A DNA stretch of 64,000 bases from Alistipes sp. (GTDB lineage: Bacteria > Bacteroidota > Bacteroidia > Bacteroidales > Rikenellaceae): the NCBI GenBank assembly GCA_020026395.1, contig JAHHQM010000004.1, positions 1-64,000 of the forward strand, written 5' to 3'. Both the position numbers and the translations under genes were made by a program. The notes beneath the pieces were generated by a model, which made no database searches, had not been told where the DNA came from, and was given only the letters and a program-made list of their open reading frames with translations. Position 1 is the first letter of the stretch. Every line of letters begins with the position of its first letter. Positions 45,428 through 54,802 of the stretch are shown one piece after another.

Positions 45428-46774
45428 ATGAAAAAATATTTCTTACTGCCCATAGCCACCGCATTTGCTTTGTCGGCACAGGTCGCTCAGGCTCAGGATT
45501 TTGATACGGATCCCGTGGTCAAGGTCGAGAACAAGAACGAAAACGTGAAATTTACCATCGGCGCACGCATGATGGCCGACGTGGGTTACTTCCACTCGGA
45601 ATTTACGCCCTTGAAGTCGGGTGCAGCTCTCGTTGACGCACGTATCCGCACGTCGATGAGCTACAACGACTGGTATTTCTATGCCGATTTCGATTTCTCG
45701 CGCGGCAAGTTCAAACAAAAGAATATCTTCCTGGAGTACTCGCTGGAGGGTGATTGCGGTCACCACGCATTCAAGGCAGGTTACTACAACAACCCGATCG
45801 GTATGGCTCGCAACACCAGCATCGGCAGCATGCACTTCATCACGCGTTCGGCTGCCGTCAATGCACTCGGTACGGGTCGTGAGCTGGGTATCTCCTACAA
45901 GTTCTACAACGACAAATTCTTCGCCAATCAGGGTGTATTTGCCGAGAACAAATACAACGATCAGATTTCGGGCTTCCAAGGTGTATCGGCAGGCGGTCGC
46001 TGGTTGTATCGTCCGATCAACGACAACGAGAAGACCCTGCACATCGGTGCCGGTTTCCACTATGCCAACATCTCTACCGGAGAGGTTGTGAAAGGCGGCG
46101 TATTGAAGACTTCGTACGAGATGGGAACCAACATGGAGACCTACGTAGACAACACCGAAATGTTCTGCTCGGCAACTCTTCCCTGGGCTAAGGAGATTTT
46201 CGACGTGAATGTCGAGGCTCTGTACAAGACGCGCAATTTCTTCGTTCGTGGTGAGTACCTCTACAAGGCCATCACCAAGGAGCGTGACGATCAGGCTTTG
46301 TTCGAAGCGGATCTGGGTTCGATCGACTCGTGGGGTTCGCTCGAGTCGTGGAGAGGCGGTAACCCCCTCGGCACGAACACCTTCATGGGTGGTTATGTAG
46401 AGGCCGGTTTCAAGATCTTCGGTAACGACTACGCTTACAGCAACAAGGACGGCGTTTTGAAGGGTCTGAACGACAAATCGCTCGAGGTGGTTGCACGCTA
46501 CAGCTTCACGGGTCTGAATGACCTGGTTGACGGCGAGTACTACTCGGCTGGTCGTGACCAGTACTATCCCAACGGCACGCTGAAGGACTATCCCGCAACG
46601 TCGAAGAGTATCGGTGGTGGTGACATGCACTCGGCAACGATCGGTTTGAACTATGCGTTCAACAAGTTTGCCCAGATCATGGTGAACTACACCTACAACC
46701 ACTTGGATCGAGACAAGTACGTTTACGACAAGAACTTCCACGGCGTACAGGCTCGTCTGATGTTCCAGTTCTAA
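45428..46774 (+). CDS. Outer-membrane porin (Porin_O_P-like) of the glp operon
   Basis: This is a 448-residue protein with a signal peptide ending VAQAQ. The mature protein has alternating aromatic strands of a 16-18-stranded barrel and ends in a C-terminal Phe (ARLMFQF). Segments such as FYADFDFSRGKFKQKNIFLE and HAFKAGYYNNPIGMARN resemble the phosphate-selective porin O/P family. Being last in the glp series, it probably admits glycerophosphodiesters or glycerol-3-phosphate to the periplasm; this is inference. A terminator lies 38 bp downstream. Confidence 0.88.
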   Translation: MKKYFLLPIATAFALSAQVAQAQDFDTDPVVKVENKNENVKFTIGARMMADVGYFHSEFTPLKSGAALVDARIRTSMSYNDWYFYADFDFSRGKFKQKNIFLEYSLEGDCGHHAFKAGYYNNPIGMARNTSIGSMHFITRSAAVNALGTGRELGISYKFYNDKFFANQGVFAENKYNDQISGFQGVSAGGRWLYRPINDNEKTLHIGAGFHYANISTGEVVKGGVLKTSYEMGTNMETYVDNTEMFCSATLPWAKEIFDVNVEALYKTRNFFVRGEYLYKAITKERDDQALFEADLGSIDSWGSLESWRGGNPLGTNTFMGGYVEAGFKIFGNDYAYSNKDGVLKGLNDKSLEVVARYSFTGLNDLVDGEYYSAGRDQYYPNGTLKDYPATSKSIGGGDMHSATIGLNYAFNKFAQIMVNYTYNHLDRDKYVYDKNFHGVQARLMFQF

Positions 46775-46811
46775 ACGCAGCAGGGGAACTCTCCCCACGT
46801 TAGAAACAATC

Positions 46812-46848
46812 GGCTCCGATACCTTTTCGAGGTGTCGGAGCTTTTTTT
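46812..46848 (+). terminator. Terminator of the glp operon
   Basis: GCTCCGATACC pairs with GGTGTCGGAGC around a 7-nt loop (one G-U pair), then seven T. Confidence 0.85.
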
Positions 46849-46884
46849 ACGCCTTATTACATCTCGGGCGGGAAATATCCGTCC

Positions 46885-46914
46885 AAAAGAAAAGCCGCAA
46901 AATTTCGCGGCTTT
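46885..46914 (-). terminator. Terminator of the L,D-transpeptidase-type gene
   Basis: AAAGCCGC (46891-46898) pairs with GCGGCTTT (46907-46914). On the minus strand it is followed by TCTTTT. It lies 20 nt past the stop codon at 46934. Confidence 0.7.
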
Positions 46915-46933
46915 CTGCGCTTTATCGGAGTGA

Positions 46934-47626
46934 TTATTGATTCAATAAAGGACTGTTGAGCTGATATTCGGCATCGCGGGCATAAATAAACAACACGCTG
47001 CCGCCTTTGATCGTGTCGATGATCGGGCGATTCAACTCCACGGGAAGGGCAGGGCATCCGAAACTGCGTCCCAGACGACCGTTCGCCTTGATCGTGCGGG
47101 GATCGGCATAGGCTGCGCCGTGAATCACGATGGCACGGCGGCGGGCGTGATCGTTGAACCCACTCTCCAGACCTTCCAGCACTAGCGAATAGCCGTTACG
47201 ACCAATGTAGGTTCCTTGCGTCAGGTAAAATCCGAGGGAACTTTGGTGTGAACCGTCGCGATTCGAGAAACGGGTGGCGAAATTTCCGCCGCTGTTGCGT
47301 CCGTGGGCAACGACCGACTCGAAAAGCAGTTTGGCATTTTTGAGGTCGAACACGAAGAGTCGCTCTTCGGTCGAGGGCTTCGAGAAATCGATCAGCGTGA
47401 GGATGTCGGATTTGCGTTCGGTGATTTTGCCGTAGCCGTCCAGCGCCTCGCTGAAGGCTTCGAAATTCACCTTGTCCTCCAACTGCATGGCGGTATAGAG
47501 CATTTCGGCCGTGGGCAGTGCTTCACCTTCGGGCACAAGAACGCCGTCCTGCCGATCTGCCGACAAGACCCCGAGCGGCAACCACAGGAGCAGCGCCACA
47601 AGCAGATATTTCACACGATGGATCAT
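46934..47626 (-). CDS. YkuD_2-type murein L,D-transpeptidase catalytic domain protein
   Basis: This is a 230-residue exported protein. The ATG at 47626 gives a signal peptide (VKYLLVALLLWLPLGVLSA). The catalytic domain contains LFVFDLKNAKLL, VVAHGRNSGG, FSNRDGSHQSSLGFYLT, VIHGAAYA and GRLGRSFGCPALP, with the nucleophilic Cys at about 191. This matches the PF13645 family, common in Bacteroidetes and Proteobacteria. It probably acts on peptidoglycan cross-links in the periplasm. It shares direction with the next L,D-transpeptidase gene 79 bp upstream. Confidence 0.88.
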   Translation of the reverse strand: MIHRVKYLLVALLLWLPLGVLSADRQDGVLVPEGEALPTAEMLYTAMQLEDKVNFEAFSEALDGYGKITERKSDILTLIDFSKPSTEERLFVFDLKNAKLLFESVVAHGRNSGGNFATRFSNRDGSHQSSLGFYLTQGTYIGRNGYSLVLEGLESGFNDHARRRAIVIHGAAYADPRTIKANGRLGRSFGCPALPVELNRPIIDTIKGGSVLFIYARDAEYQLNSPLLNQ

Positions 47627-47704
47627 TCTTTGCCTTGGAAAACAAGTGCAAAGGTACAACTAATCGGATGATATCCGAATAAAACTTCCTCAAAATGAGT
47701 CGAA

Positions 47705-48718
47705 TTACTCCAATACGATCACCAGCGTCCGTTCGACGGGTGCCCATTCGTAGATAAATTTGGAGTGGGAGGTGGCGTTGCGCACGCACATATGCGAGCG
47801 GGGCGTCGTACCGAGCGACCAGCTGTATTCGATCTCCTCCTTTTGAGGTACGGCAACCGGAACGCCGTGGATGTAGGCGCCGTTCGTAAAGCGCATGGCA
47901 TAGGGGGCAAAACCTCCCAGCGAATCGCTGCCGTCCTTCAGGTAAAGCATCTTGCGCTTGGTCTCCTGTAAGAGAAACATACCGAGGGGCGTTGCCTTGG
48001 CATAGGGCGGGCGTTGGCGTCCCGTCGTTGCGGGATTCTTGCTGCGAATTGCCCAACGACCGCGACGAAGGCGTTCGAGAGTGGTGATGTTCTGATCCTT
48101 GCGGTCGATCACGACAACGTGCTCAAAACGGGTATGGCGGCCGAGGATTTTTACATAACGCCGCGGAACAATCCAGCGCTGCGAATCGATCGGGTTGAAG
48201 ATGCGGCAACGGAGGCTGTCGCAGGCCTCGAGGTGCGCAATCGAGCCGTCACGGCCGTAAACCACCGCCGTAAGCGTATCATCGGAGCGGAAGAGCGGCA
48301 CGGACTGGTAACGCTCCACACCCGTCGTATCAGCAATATTACGGTAAGCGTTGCGTACATAACAACCGACCAGAGGAGCTTGTCCGTTGCGATTCTTATA
48401 GTTCTGCAACACGACCCAGCGCATGGTGTCGTCCTGCATATTCTCGACAAAAGCCAGCAAATCGCGGATCTGCGCCCAATTGAAGTCGCGCGTTTTCTTC
48501 TGATAGGTGTACGTATCGGCAAGCGTATAGCGATCGTAACGCAAGGCGGTATCCAGGCGGATCTCGTCACCCGTAAGTCGGGGACGCGAGGGCGGGGTAG
48601 CGACTTTTACGCGCGTTGCGGGTCGCTCCAAATCCTCTTTCATGATCTGGGTTGTATGGATGCATCCTCCGCAAAAAAGGCTCAACAAAAGAATATTATA
48701 GCGCAAACGGATCTTCAT
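47705..48718 (-). CDS. L,D-transpeptidase (YkuD) lipoprotein
   Basis: This is a 337-residue protein. The ATG at 48718 gives a signal with lipobox LFCGGC. The N-terminal half (residues 25-200) is of unknown fold. The catalytic half has HVVVIDRKDQNITTLER, the region ATTGRQRPPYAKATPLGMF, YIHGVPVAVP and SHMCVRNATS, with Cys about 311. The usual YkuD motif is SHGCVRM; here Gly is replaced by Met and the final Met by Asn, but His and Cys remain. It probably cross-links peptidoglycan or attaches lipoproteins. Confidence 0.85.
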   Translation of the reverse strand: MKIRLRYNILLLSLFCGGCIHTTQIMKEDLERPATRVKVATPPSRPRLTGDEIRLDTALRYDRYTLADTYTYQKKTRDFNWAQIRDLLAFVENMQDDTMRWVVLQNYKNRNGQAPLVGCYVRNAYRNIADTTGVERYQSVPLFRSDDTLTAVVYGRDGSIAHLEACDSLRCRIFNPIDSQRWIVPRRYVKILGRHTRFEHVVVIDRKDQNITTLERLRRGRWAIRSKNPATTGRQRPPYAKATPLGMFLLQETKRKMLYLKDGSDSLGGFAPYAMRFTNGAYIHGVPVAVPQKEEIEYSWSLGTTPRSHMCVRNATSHSKFIYEWAPVERTLVIVLE

Positions 48719-49082
48719 AGTTCCAATTTTTAAGGCTCTTCCTTCGACAATCGTGCCGTACAAGAAAAGGTAACCTAATGCAATATAGGAATTATTTCCC
48801 GTTTATGCAAGACACACCCACCTCTTAAAACAGGAGATGCGACCACCGAAGCAGTCGCATCTCCCCCCAAAAAAAGGAAGTTGGTTGAATATAGTTGAAG
48901 ACGGCCACACGGGGCGACCGCCTTCCCATCAGGGGGATGGGGTGTTTTAAGACAAACTCCGAAAAAAGAGTTCGCTATAATTTGCTTTGTTCCCCGACCG
49001 TTGATCGTCAATAATTGGAGTGAGAGAGAACCATGTATTTCGATCAAAAGCCCAAAGGAACAGAGCTTAAATTCCGTACATT
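48719..49082. other. Intergenic region with a perfect 11-bp hairpin
   Basis: GGAGATGCGAC (48833-48843) pairs perfectly with GTCGCATCTCC (48854-48864). It is flanked by C and A runs, and GC-rich inverted segments lie near 48900-48940. The hairpin may terminate the minus-strand lipoprotein gene that ends at 49083. A minus-strand ORF (48775-49047) runs through the hairpin and looks non-coding. Confidence 0.5.
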
Positions 49083-49844
49083 TTATTCGTGGTAGGTGAT
49101 GTTACGTTCCGTAATGCCGTAGGGTTCACCATCGAGGCGGATCACCTGTCGGATCCAGTTGCCCTCGTTATCGACATCCGTATATTCGTAAGTTATCTCA
49201 CCTTCACCTTCCGTCGAGATGGCCGTCAGCCAGCCTTTCTCATTGTAGGTGTATTCGCGAACGGTCAGATAGTCCTCCATTTCATTGTAATAGGACTGCT
49301 TCAAGATACGTCCCGAAGCATCTTTTACCACATAATCGCGCTCCGAATAGCCATGTTCGATGATATTGCCGTCCTTATACTCGATCTTCGAGCCGTCTAC
49401 CGGATATTCGTTGGTCGTCTTGTCGCCATTGGTGTAATTATCCTCGATCATATTCTTCAGGCAGCCGTCCTCGTAGACATAACTGCGATCGTAAACCAGC
49501 GTTCCGTTTTGATAGACTTTTTCATTGCTGACCTTTCCGTCCTGATGCGCATAGACCGTAACGTACTTGATGGCATCCACCACATAGACCGTCGAGTCGA
49601 GTTTTCCCGCCGCATCATAGATACGGGTGTCTTCAATCGGGAAAATACCCTCTTCGCCATAGACGTTCGGTTTGCCGTTCTTGACGATTTTATCGCCTCG
49701 AGCCACTGCGTTGTAAGTCAGGGTTTGCACCTTATGCACCTTCCCGTTCAAGCCGTCTTTTTCGGCATTGCTGCCATTTTCTTCAGAAGCGCCGCCACAA
49801 GCGGTCAGCAGCAGAAGTACTGCCGCCATTAAAAACTTATTCAT
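49083..49844 (-). CDS. Hypothetical lipoprotein with RHS/YD-like beta repeats
   Basis: This is a 253-residue lipoprotein (lipobox LLTAC, Cys about 16). The mature part consists of repeated two-stranded units such as TRIYDAAGKLDSTVYV, DRSYVYEDGCLKNMIEDNY, REYTYNEKGWLTAISTEG and YEYTDVDNEGNWIRQV. These resemble the YD/MORN-like beta hairpins of Bacteroidetes surface proteins. The function is unknown. It lies 12 bp downstream of another lipoprotein gene and is probably cotranscribed with it. Confidence 0.75.
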   Translation of the reverse strand: MNKFLMAAVLLLLTACGGASEENGSNAEKDGLNGKVHKVQTLTYNAVARGDKIVKNGKPNVYGEEGIFPIEDTRIYDAAGKLDSTVYVVDAIKYVTVYAHQDGKVSNEKVYQNGTLVYDRSYVYEDGCLKNMIEDNYTNGDKTTNEYPVDGSKIEYKDGNIIEHGYSERDYVVKDASGRILKQSYYNEMEDYLTVREYTYNEKGWLTAISTEGEGEITYEYTDVDNEGNWIRQVIRLDGEPYGITERNITYHE

Positions 49845-49856
49845 GGTTGTTGTGTT

Positions 49857-50573
49857 TTAGAAGTCGTAAACCTTTTTTCGAATTGCCATATAATCTTCTT
49901 CCCTCACGAAGACGATCTTGGCAAACTTCGAGAAATCGAACGTGTGACAGTTAATATACAGCGGAGCACCCTCACTGTGGCAGGGTACACCGGCCTGAAT
50001 CATTTGTCCGGGGCCGTATTCGGCCTGCACACTACCCAAATAGGTGTTGCGGCTGAAGGGATTCAACTCTCCGAGGTCAATCAAGAAGTCGTCGGCCGTC
50101 ATCAGGACGAAATACAGGCGGGTGTCTCTCAACGAGTATTCACCCTCTGCACATTTGTATTTGTTGGCTCGTACGATAATATCCCGTTTGGGAGTCACCA
50201 TGACGCGTACGATAAAACTACCCGATTGATAGCCACTATTATAATCAACCACTTGGGCTCCAGTCACTTTCAGATCGGGATAAACATCGCCCGTACAAAC
50301 GATGTCGCGGCCGATGATTTTCTCGGCTTCCTTGGCTGCTTCCTCATAGCTGCGGGCGGCATATTCGTCAAACTCTTTCAGCGCTTTCTGAACTTGTTTG
50401 TAATTGTCCACTCTGGGAAGCGTCTTGTCCAATGCCTTTCTCTCGGCAGCCACCTCTGCAAATATGGCTGGAACACGTCCCAGGGGAGAATCACTGCTTG
50501 AATCCGAGCAGCCCGGCAACAGCATCAGGCCGCAAAACAACGAAGATAAAACGACAGTTGTAATTTTTTTCAT
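49857..50573 (-). CDS. Hypothetical lipoprotein
   Basis: This is a 238-residue lipoprotein. The ATG at 50573 gives a signal with lipobox LLPGC; the upstream in-frame ATG at 50636 lacks this property. A helical region (about residues 35-95) is followed by a beta-rich domain with GSFIVRVMVTPKRDIIVRANK and YFVLMTADDFLIDLGELNPF. No named family was recognised. It lies between the NarL-type regulator and the RHS-like lipoprotein, all on the same strand. Confidence 0.65.
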   Translation of the reverse strand: MKKITTVVLSSLFCGLMLLPGCSDSSSDSPLGRVPAIFAEVAAERKALDKTLPRVDNYKQVQKALKEFDEYAARSYEEAAKEAEKIIGRDIVCTGDVYPDLKVTGAQVVDYNSGYQSGSFIVRVMVTPKRDIIVRANKYKCAEGEYSLRDTRLYFVLMTADDFLIDLGELNPFSRNTYLGSVQAEYGPGQMIQAGVPCHSEGAPLYINCHTFDFSKFAKIVFVREEDYMAIRKKVYDF

Positions 50574-50652
50574 ATCCTTGAAATAAGGTGTTAGGCTTTG
50601 GAAAGGGACAACGGATGGAAAGCTCGCACCGGACAAACTTCACATTCGGGCG

Positions 50653-51357
50653 TTAGTGAATCGGCAACAAACCTTTGGCCACGGCATGCATGAGCAGGGA
50701 GGCTACGTTTGTGGCATCCAATTTTTCATTGAGGTGGCGACGGTGCGTCTCGACCGTATTGACCGAGATGTAGAGGCTTTGGGCGATTTCGGCCGTGCTC
50801 TTACCCTCGGCAATGCATTTCAATACGCGAAGTTCGCGTTCGGTGAGATCCATCCCGACACGGGATTTGCACTTTTCTTCCTTTTTCCGGAATTCCAATG
50901 CTTTGGGGCAGAGATATTCTTCTCCTGCCAAAACCTTGCGCACACATTCGATGATTTGGGTCGTGTCGGACGATTTGTAGACAATTCCGCTCAAGTGGTA
51001 AACCGCCAATCGCTTGTAATACCACAACTCGTCGTGCATCGTGTGGATGACGATGCGTGCCGAAGGGTCTATTTCACGAATACGGTCGATGAGATCGAAT
51101 CCCGAAAAGTCGGGGAGTTCCAAGTCGAGAATATAGATGTTATAGGGGTGTTCCTGTATTTTCGAAAGGGCATCATTGCCCGTGGTGGATGAATCGATGA
51201 CGGTAATTTCGGGTACGGCCTGTCCGAAGACTTGCTTCAATCCGCAGGCTACCATCACATGATCATCAACCAGCAAAAGAGAATATTTTTTCTTTGATTC
51301 CACGAAGGTAGATTTTTTTACTGCAAAGAAACAGATATTTCCTTTGCGGTGCATCAC
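50653..51357 (-). CDS. NarL/FixJ-family response regulator
   Basis: This is a 234-residue protein as drawn. A GTG at 51303 would remove an 18-residue non-conserved N-terminus and begin at VESKKKYSLLLVDDH; it may be the real start. The receiver domain has LLVDDHVMVA and the phospho-acceptor in NIYILDLELPDFSG. The LuxR-type HTH reads LTERELRVLKCIAEGKSTAEIA with SVNTVETHRRHLNEKL. It lies 40 bp after the TPR kinase gene and is its likely partner. Confidence 0.9.
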   Translation of the reverse strand: MMHRKGNICFFAVKKSTFVESKKKYSLLLVDDHVMVACGLKQVFGQAVPEITVIDSSTTGNDALSKIQEHPYNIYILDLELPDFSGFDLIDRIREIDPSARIVIHTMHDELWYYKRLAVYHLSGIVYKSSDTTQIIECVRKVLAGEEYLCPKALEFRKKEEKCKSRVGMDLTERELRVLKCIAEGKSTAEIAQSLYISVNTVETHRRHLNEKLDATNVASLLMHAVAKGLLPIH

Positions 51358-51397
51358 TACATTCCGTGATTTTTACCCCGAAAATCGGGGAAACTGC

Positions 51398-53299
51398 TTA
51401 CTTTTTGGGGATAGGAACCACAATATTGAAGTGTTGTTCGCCGTTTTCGTAGGTTGCCGAAAGCTGACCCTCAACCGAGATCAGACGCTCGCGGATGGTC
51501 GAAAAACCGATGCCGCGGCGGGGGAGTTTCTCCACCGAAAAGTCCTTTCCGTCGTTGACGATGTCGAGTTCCACTTGGGTGGGCGTAATCTCGAGCGTGA
51601 TCCGTGCACGGGTTGCCTCGGAGTGGAGAATCATATTCGACGAAAGTTCCTGCACAATACGGTAAACTTCGTAACTGACAAGTTCGGGGACTTTCTTCCA
51701 CAGATGTTCGTCTCCCTTGGAAAGATACTCGGCACGGATCTTTTCGTCGGAGAATAATTCGTCGATCATATTACCGACAAGTTCATCGAGTGTGGCGTAC
51801 TGGAATTTGGGCGGGGTCAATTCATGGGAGATGGCACGTACTTCGGCACGGATTTCCTCCACATTCCCCACAATTTCCTTGTTATTGTCTGTTTGTGAAA
51901 GCATCATTCCCACTCCCAAAAGATCATTGCAGATCCCGTCGTGCAGTTCTTTGGCAAGACGAGTACGCTCTTTTTCCAGACCGTCGATAAAACTGCGTGC
52001 CACCTTCAGTTCTGCCTTATGACGCTGCTGGCGACGGCGGAACAAATCGTAGATCAGCCACATGATGATGCCGAGAAAAACCGCACCTGTGGCGAAACCC
52101 CACTTTATCGTGCGGTTTTTATGAGCAAGCCGTTCGGCATTCAGACGGACGATTTCCAACTCTTTCTGCTGCGTTTCGTAACGGACGCTGAAATCGGACA
52201 TCTGTCGTTCGATATTCGATTCGTGCAGACTGTCCATCATGGTAACCGTCCTTTCGTAGTATTGCGAAGCCTCGCCGGCACGATTCATTGCAGCCATATT
52301 GCGCGCTATTCGCAGATAGACATACTGAAGAGGTGCAAGCATATTCTGTGTACCCGCCCTGATGATTTCCCCATACAGGGCATTGCTCTCTTCATAGCGT
52401 TTGTCCCTGCTGTAAATATCCGCCAGAACTTCGTAATAGCCCAATACCTCGTTGCTTTTTGCAGGCAGTTTTCGAAGCCACGGCTGAATTTCCTTGTCGA
52501 GGTCGTCCAAAGCCTTACGGTTGCCGGTCTGGGCGTAAAGCGACAACAGGGGGGAGGCACATTGCAATACGAAACGTGACATATTCTGCTGCATGGCAAT
52601 TTGCAACGAAGAACGCATGATCTTTTCTGCTTCGGCATATTTCTTGCCCACTATAAAGACGGCTCCCGCCGTATTTGATGCGTAAAGTCGTGTCACAAGG
52701 TCATCATCATCCGAAATGGAGGCCATCGCCCGACGGATATAATCCTCGGCTTCAGCCTGACGCCTTGTATTGCAATAGAGAATCGAAATGTTGGTGAGCA
52801 GGAACGGTATTTCGGGTTCACACTCTTCGCCTCCTTCCGTATAGATTTCGAGTGCCTTGTTGTAATAATACAGAGCCGAATCGATCATATTGGCACGGCG
52901 ATAGGCGACACCGCACGATGAGAAAAAGTCGCCTTTTTTATAAGGTGATGCGTTCAAACGGTCGGCTTCTTTTATCAGGAAAAGACTCTCGTCAATACAT
53001 TTGCGCGAATCGCCCGTCGAGTTGTAGTAATTCACCATACTGCTTTGCAACTCCAAGTAAGGTGATGGAGTTGTACGATCGACCGCTTTAAGTCCTTCTA
53101 TGGTATATTTTAGCGTGCTGTCGGCATCTCGCTGGGAATAATATTCGGCCAGATTGGCACAGGCTCCGGCCAGCGAATCGGCATTTTTGAGTTGTCGAGC
53201 CTCGTGGTATTTTTGGAGATATTGTTGCAGGTCATCTTCCTGTGCCGATGTCGGGCAAAGGGACGCAAGTCCGCAAAGAAGGAGCAAGATGCATTTCAT
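51398..53299 (-). CDS. TPR-containing NarL-type sensor histidine kinase
   Basis: This is a 633-residue protein. A signal peptide (CILLLLCGLASLCPTSAQ) is followed by tetratricopeptide-like helical repeats (about 25-370) in the periplasm, one membrane helix (400-420), and a HisKA_3 dimerisation motif RLAKELHDGICNDLLGVG with His about 452. A short HATPase_c follows (RIVQELSSNMILHSEA, IVNDGKDF, RRGIGFSTIRERL). This layout is widespread in Bacteroidetes. The signal sensed is unknown. It is transcribed with the LuxR-type regulator. Confidence 0.92.
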   Translation of the reverse strand: MKCILLLLCGLASLCPTSAQEDDLQQYLQKYHEARQLKNADSLAGACANLAEYYSQRDADSTLKYTIEGLKAVDRTTPSPYLELQSSMVNYYNSTGDSRKCIDESLFLIKEADRLNASPYKKGDFFSSCGVAYRRANMIDSALYYYNKALEIYTEGGEECEPEIPFLLTNISILYCNTRRQAEAEDYIRRAMASISDDDDLVTRLYASNTAGAVFIVGKKYAEAEKIMRSSLQIAMQQNMSRFVLQCASPLLSLYAQTGNRKALDDLDKEIQPWLRKLPAKSNEVLGYYEVLADIYSRDKRYEESNALYGEIIRAGTQNMLAPLQYVYLRIARNMAAMNRAGEASQYYERTVTMMDSLHESNIERQMSDFSVRYETQQKELEIVRLNAERLAHKNRTIKWGFATGAVFLGIIMWLIYDLFRRRQQRHKAELKVARSFIDGLEKERTRLAKELHDGICNDLLGVGMMLSQTDNNKEIVGNVEEIRAEVRAISHELTPPKFQYATLDELVGNMIDELFSDEKIRAEYLSKGDEHLWKKVPELVSYEVYRIVQELSSNMILHSEATRARITLEITPTQVELDIVNDGKDFSVEKLPRRGIGFSTIRERLISVEGQLSATYENGEQHFNIVVPIPKK

Positions 53300-53360
53300 A
53301 GATTGGGTTGTAGGTTGGTTTTATAGATCAAAATTAATTATTTTTTTGAAACCGACAAAT

Positions 53361-53400
53361 AAAAACGGGGAAGAGTTTGTGGTGCTCCTCCCCGTTTTTA
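53361..53400. terminator. Terminator downstream of the RND efflux operon
   Basis: AAAAACGGGGA (53361-53371) pairs perfectly with TCCCCGTTTTT (53389-53399). The A-run gives a U-tract on the minus strand, directly after the outer-membrane factor gene. Confidence 0.85.
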
Positions 53401-53416
53401 CGGATTAACGCCCGTT

Positions 53417-54802
53417 TTATTCCTCTTCGGGCGTTGTATTGTCCCATCCGCCACCCAAGGCCTTATAGAGGCTTACGAGTGCCAAATGCTCGTTACGTAC
53501 GGCCTGACTTTCGCCCAACTGCGCATCGAAAAATTTACGCTGGGCATCGAGTACGTCGATGTAGCGGATCACACCGTTGATGTATTGCAGACGGGCGAGT
53601 TCGACATACTGACGCGCCGCCTCCTTCAGATTCTCCTTCAACTTGGCTGTTTTGCGCATCTGACGATAGGCCGCCACGGCATCGTTCACCTCGCGGAACG
53701 CCTCCAAAACCTTCTGCTCATATCCGAGGCGAGCCTGGTCGTAAGCGTGGATCATGGCACGGTATTTCGCACGCTTCGCCCCGAATGCAAAGATCGACGA
53801 CGAAAGGTTCCCCGTCACGAACGAGTAGGGCGATTCGAGCAAATGGCGGAGTTTGTTGTTCTCGGCACCGCCCGAAAGGTTGATCGTCAGGCGCGGGAAA
53901 CGGTCGGCATAAGCCATACCCACGGCTGCCATGGACGATTTGAGTTGCTGCTCGGCCTGACGCAGGTCGGGACGGCGCTGCAACAGCGTCGAAGGAAGAC
54001 CCACGGCCAGCGAGTCGGGCATCACCACGCCGATATCCATCTTCGAACGGCTCACGCGCGAAGGAAATTCTCCGGCCAACACCGAGATCTGATTCTCCTT
54101 CTGCGTGATTTTGAGTTCCAAATCGGGAATCATCGCCGACGCACTCGCCAACTCCACCTTGGCCTGTTGATAGGCCGTCTCGGAGGTCAGACCGCCCTCG
54201 AAACGCAGCTTGGCCTGACGGACGCTCTCCTCGCGGGTGAGCACCGTACGGCGGATGATCTCCAACTCGTGATCGAGTGCCACCAATTCGAAGTAGGCCG
54301 TAGCCACCTGCGCGACGAGCGACATCTGCATGGCACGCTGTGCCTCGACCGAAGCCAGATAATCGGCAGCACCCTTACGCTTTGCCCAACGCAGGTTTCC
54401 CCACAGGTCAAGTTCCCAGCTCAACGTCGCTTTCAGGCCGAATTTCGGCTCGATTTTCAGCGCACGGTCGTGGTAGTCGGTCGATTTACGGTCGGCGTGT
54501 GCCTGACCGCTTACGGAGGGCGCGAAAGCCGTCTTGGTGATGCGATGCAACTCCTCCATCTGACGCACATAACTCTCCGCCGAAAGCATTCCGCGGTTGT
54601 GCTCCAACGTGTGGCGGATCAGATCGCTGAGGATCGGATCGCGGTAGATCTCCCACCAGCGCTGATCACTCACGGCCAGCGAATCGCGCTGTCCGCTTAC
54701 GATTTCCTCGGGAAGTTCCAATTGGGGCGCCTTGCATTTCTTTTGAATCGAACACCCGCCCAGGGCAAGTGCCGCACAAAGGATTATGATCGTATTTTTC
54801 AT
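53417..54802 (-). CDS. RND efflux outer-membrane factor lipoprotein (NodT/OprM family)
   Basis: This is a 461-residue protein. The ATG at 54802 overlaps the pump stop (ATGA) and gives lipobox LALGGC. Two OEP repeats include DPILSDLIRHTLEHNRGMLS and LELKITQKENQISVLAGEFP, plus the typical LLQRRPDLRQAEQQLKSSMAAVGMA. It forms the outer-membrane channel of a tripartite drug or metabolite pump, together with the pump and adaptor genes upstream in the same transcript. Confidence 0.93.
   Translation of the reverse strand: MKNTIIILCAALALGGCSIQKKCKAPQLELPEEIVSGQRDSLAVSDQRWWEIYRDPILSDLIRHTLEHNRGMLSAESYVRQMEELHRITKTAFAPSVSGQAHADRKSTDYHDRALKIEPKFGLKATLSWELDLWGNLRWAKRKGAADYLASVEAQRAMQMSLVAQVATAYFELVALDHELEIIRRTVLTREESVRQAKLRFEGGLTSETAYQQAKVELASASAMIPDLELKITQKENQISVLAGEFPSRVSRSKMDIGVVMPDSLAVGLPSTLLQRRPDLRQAEQQLKSSMAAVGMAYADRFPRLTINLSGGAENNKLRHLLESPYSFVTGNLSSSIFAFGAKRAKYRAMIHAYDQARLGYEQKVLEAFREVNDAVAAYRQMRKTAKLKENLKEAARQYVELARLQYINGVIRYIDVLDAQRKFFDAQLGESQAVRNEHLALVSLYKALGGGWDNTTPEEE

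Noticed and set aside
48775..49047. 90-residue minus-strand ORF in the intergenic block
   Set aside because: It runs through a perfect hairpin, has no domain, and its composition looks like translated structured non-coding DNA.
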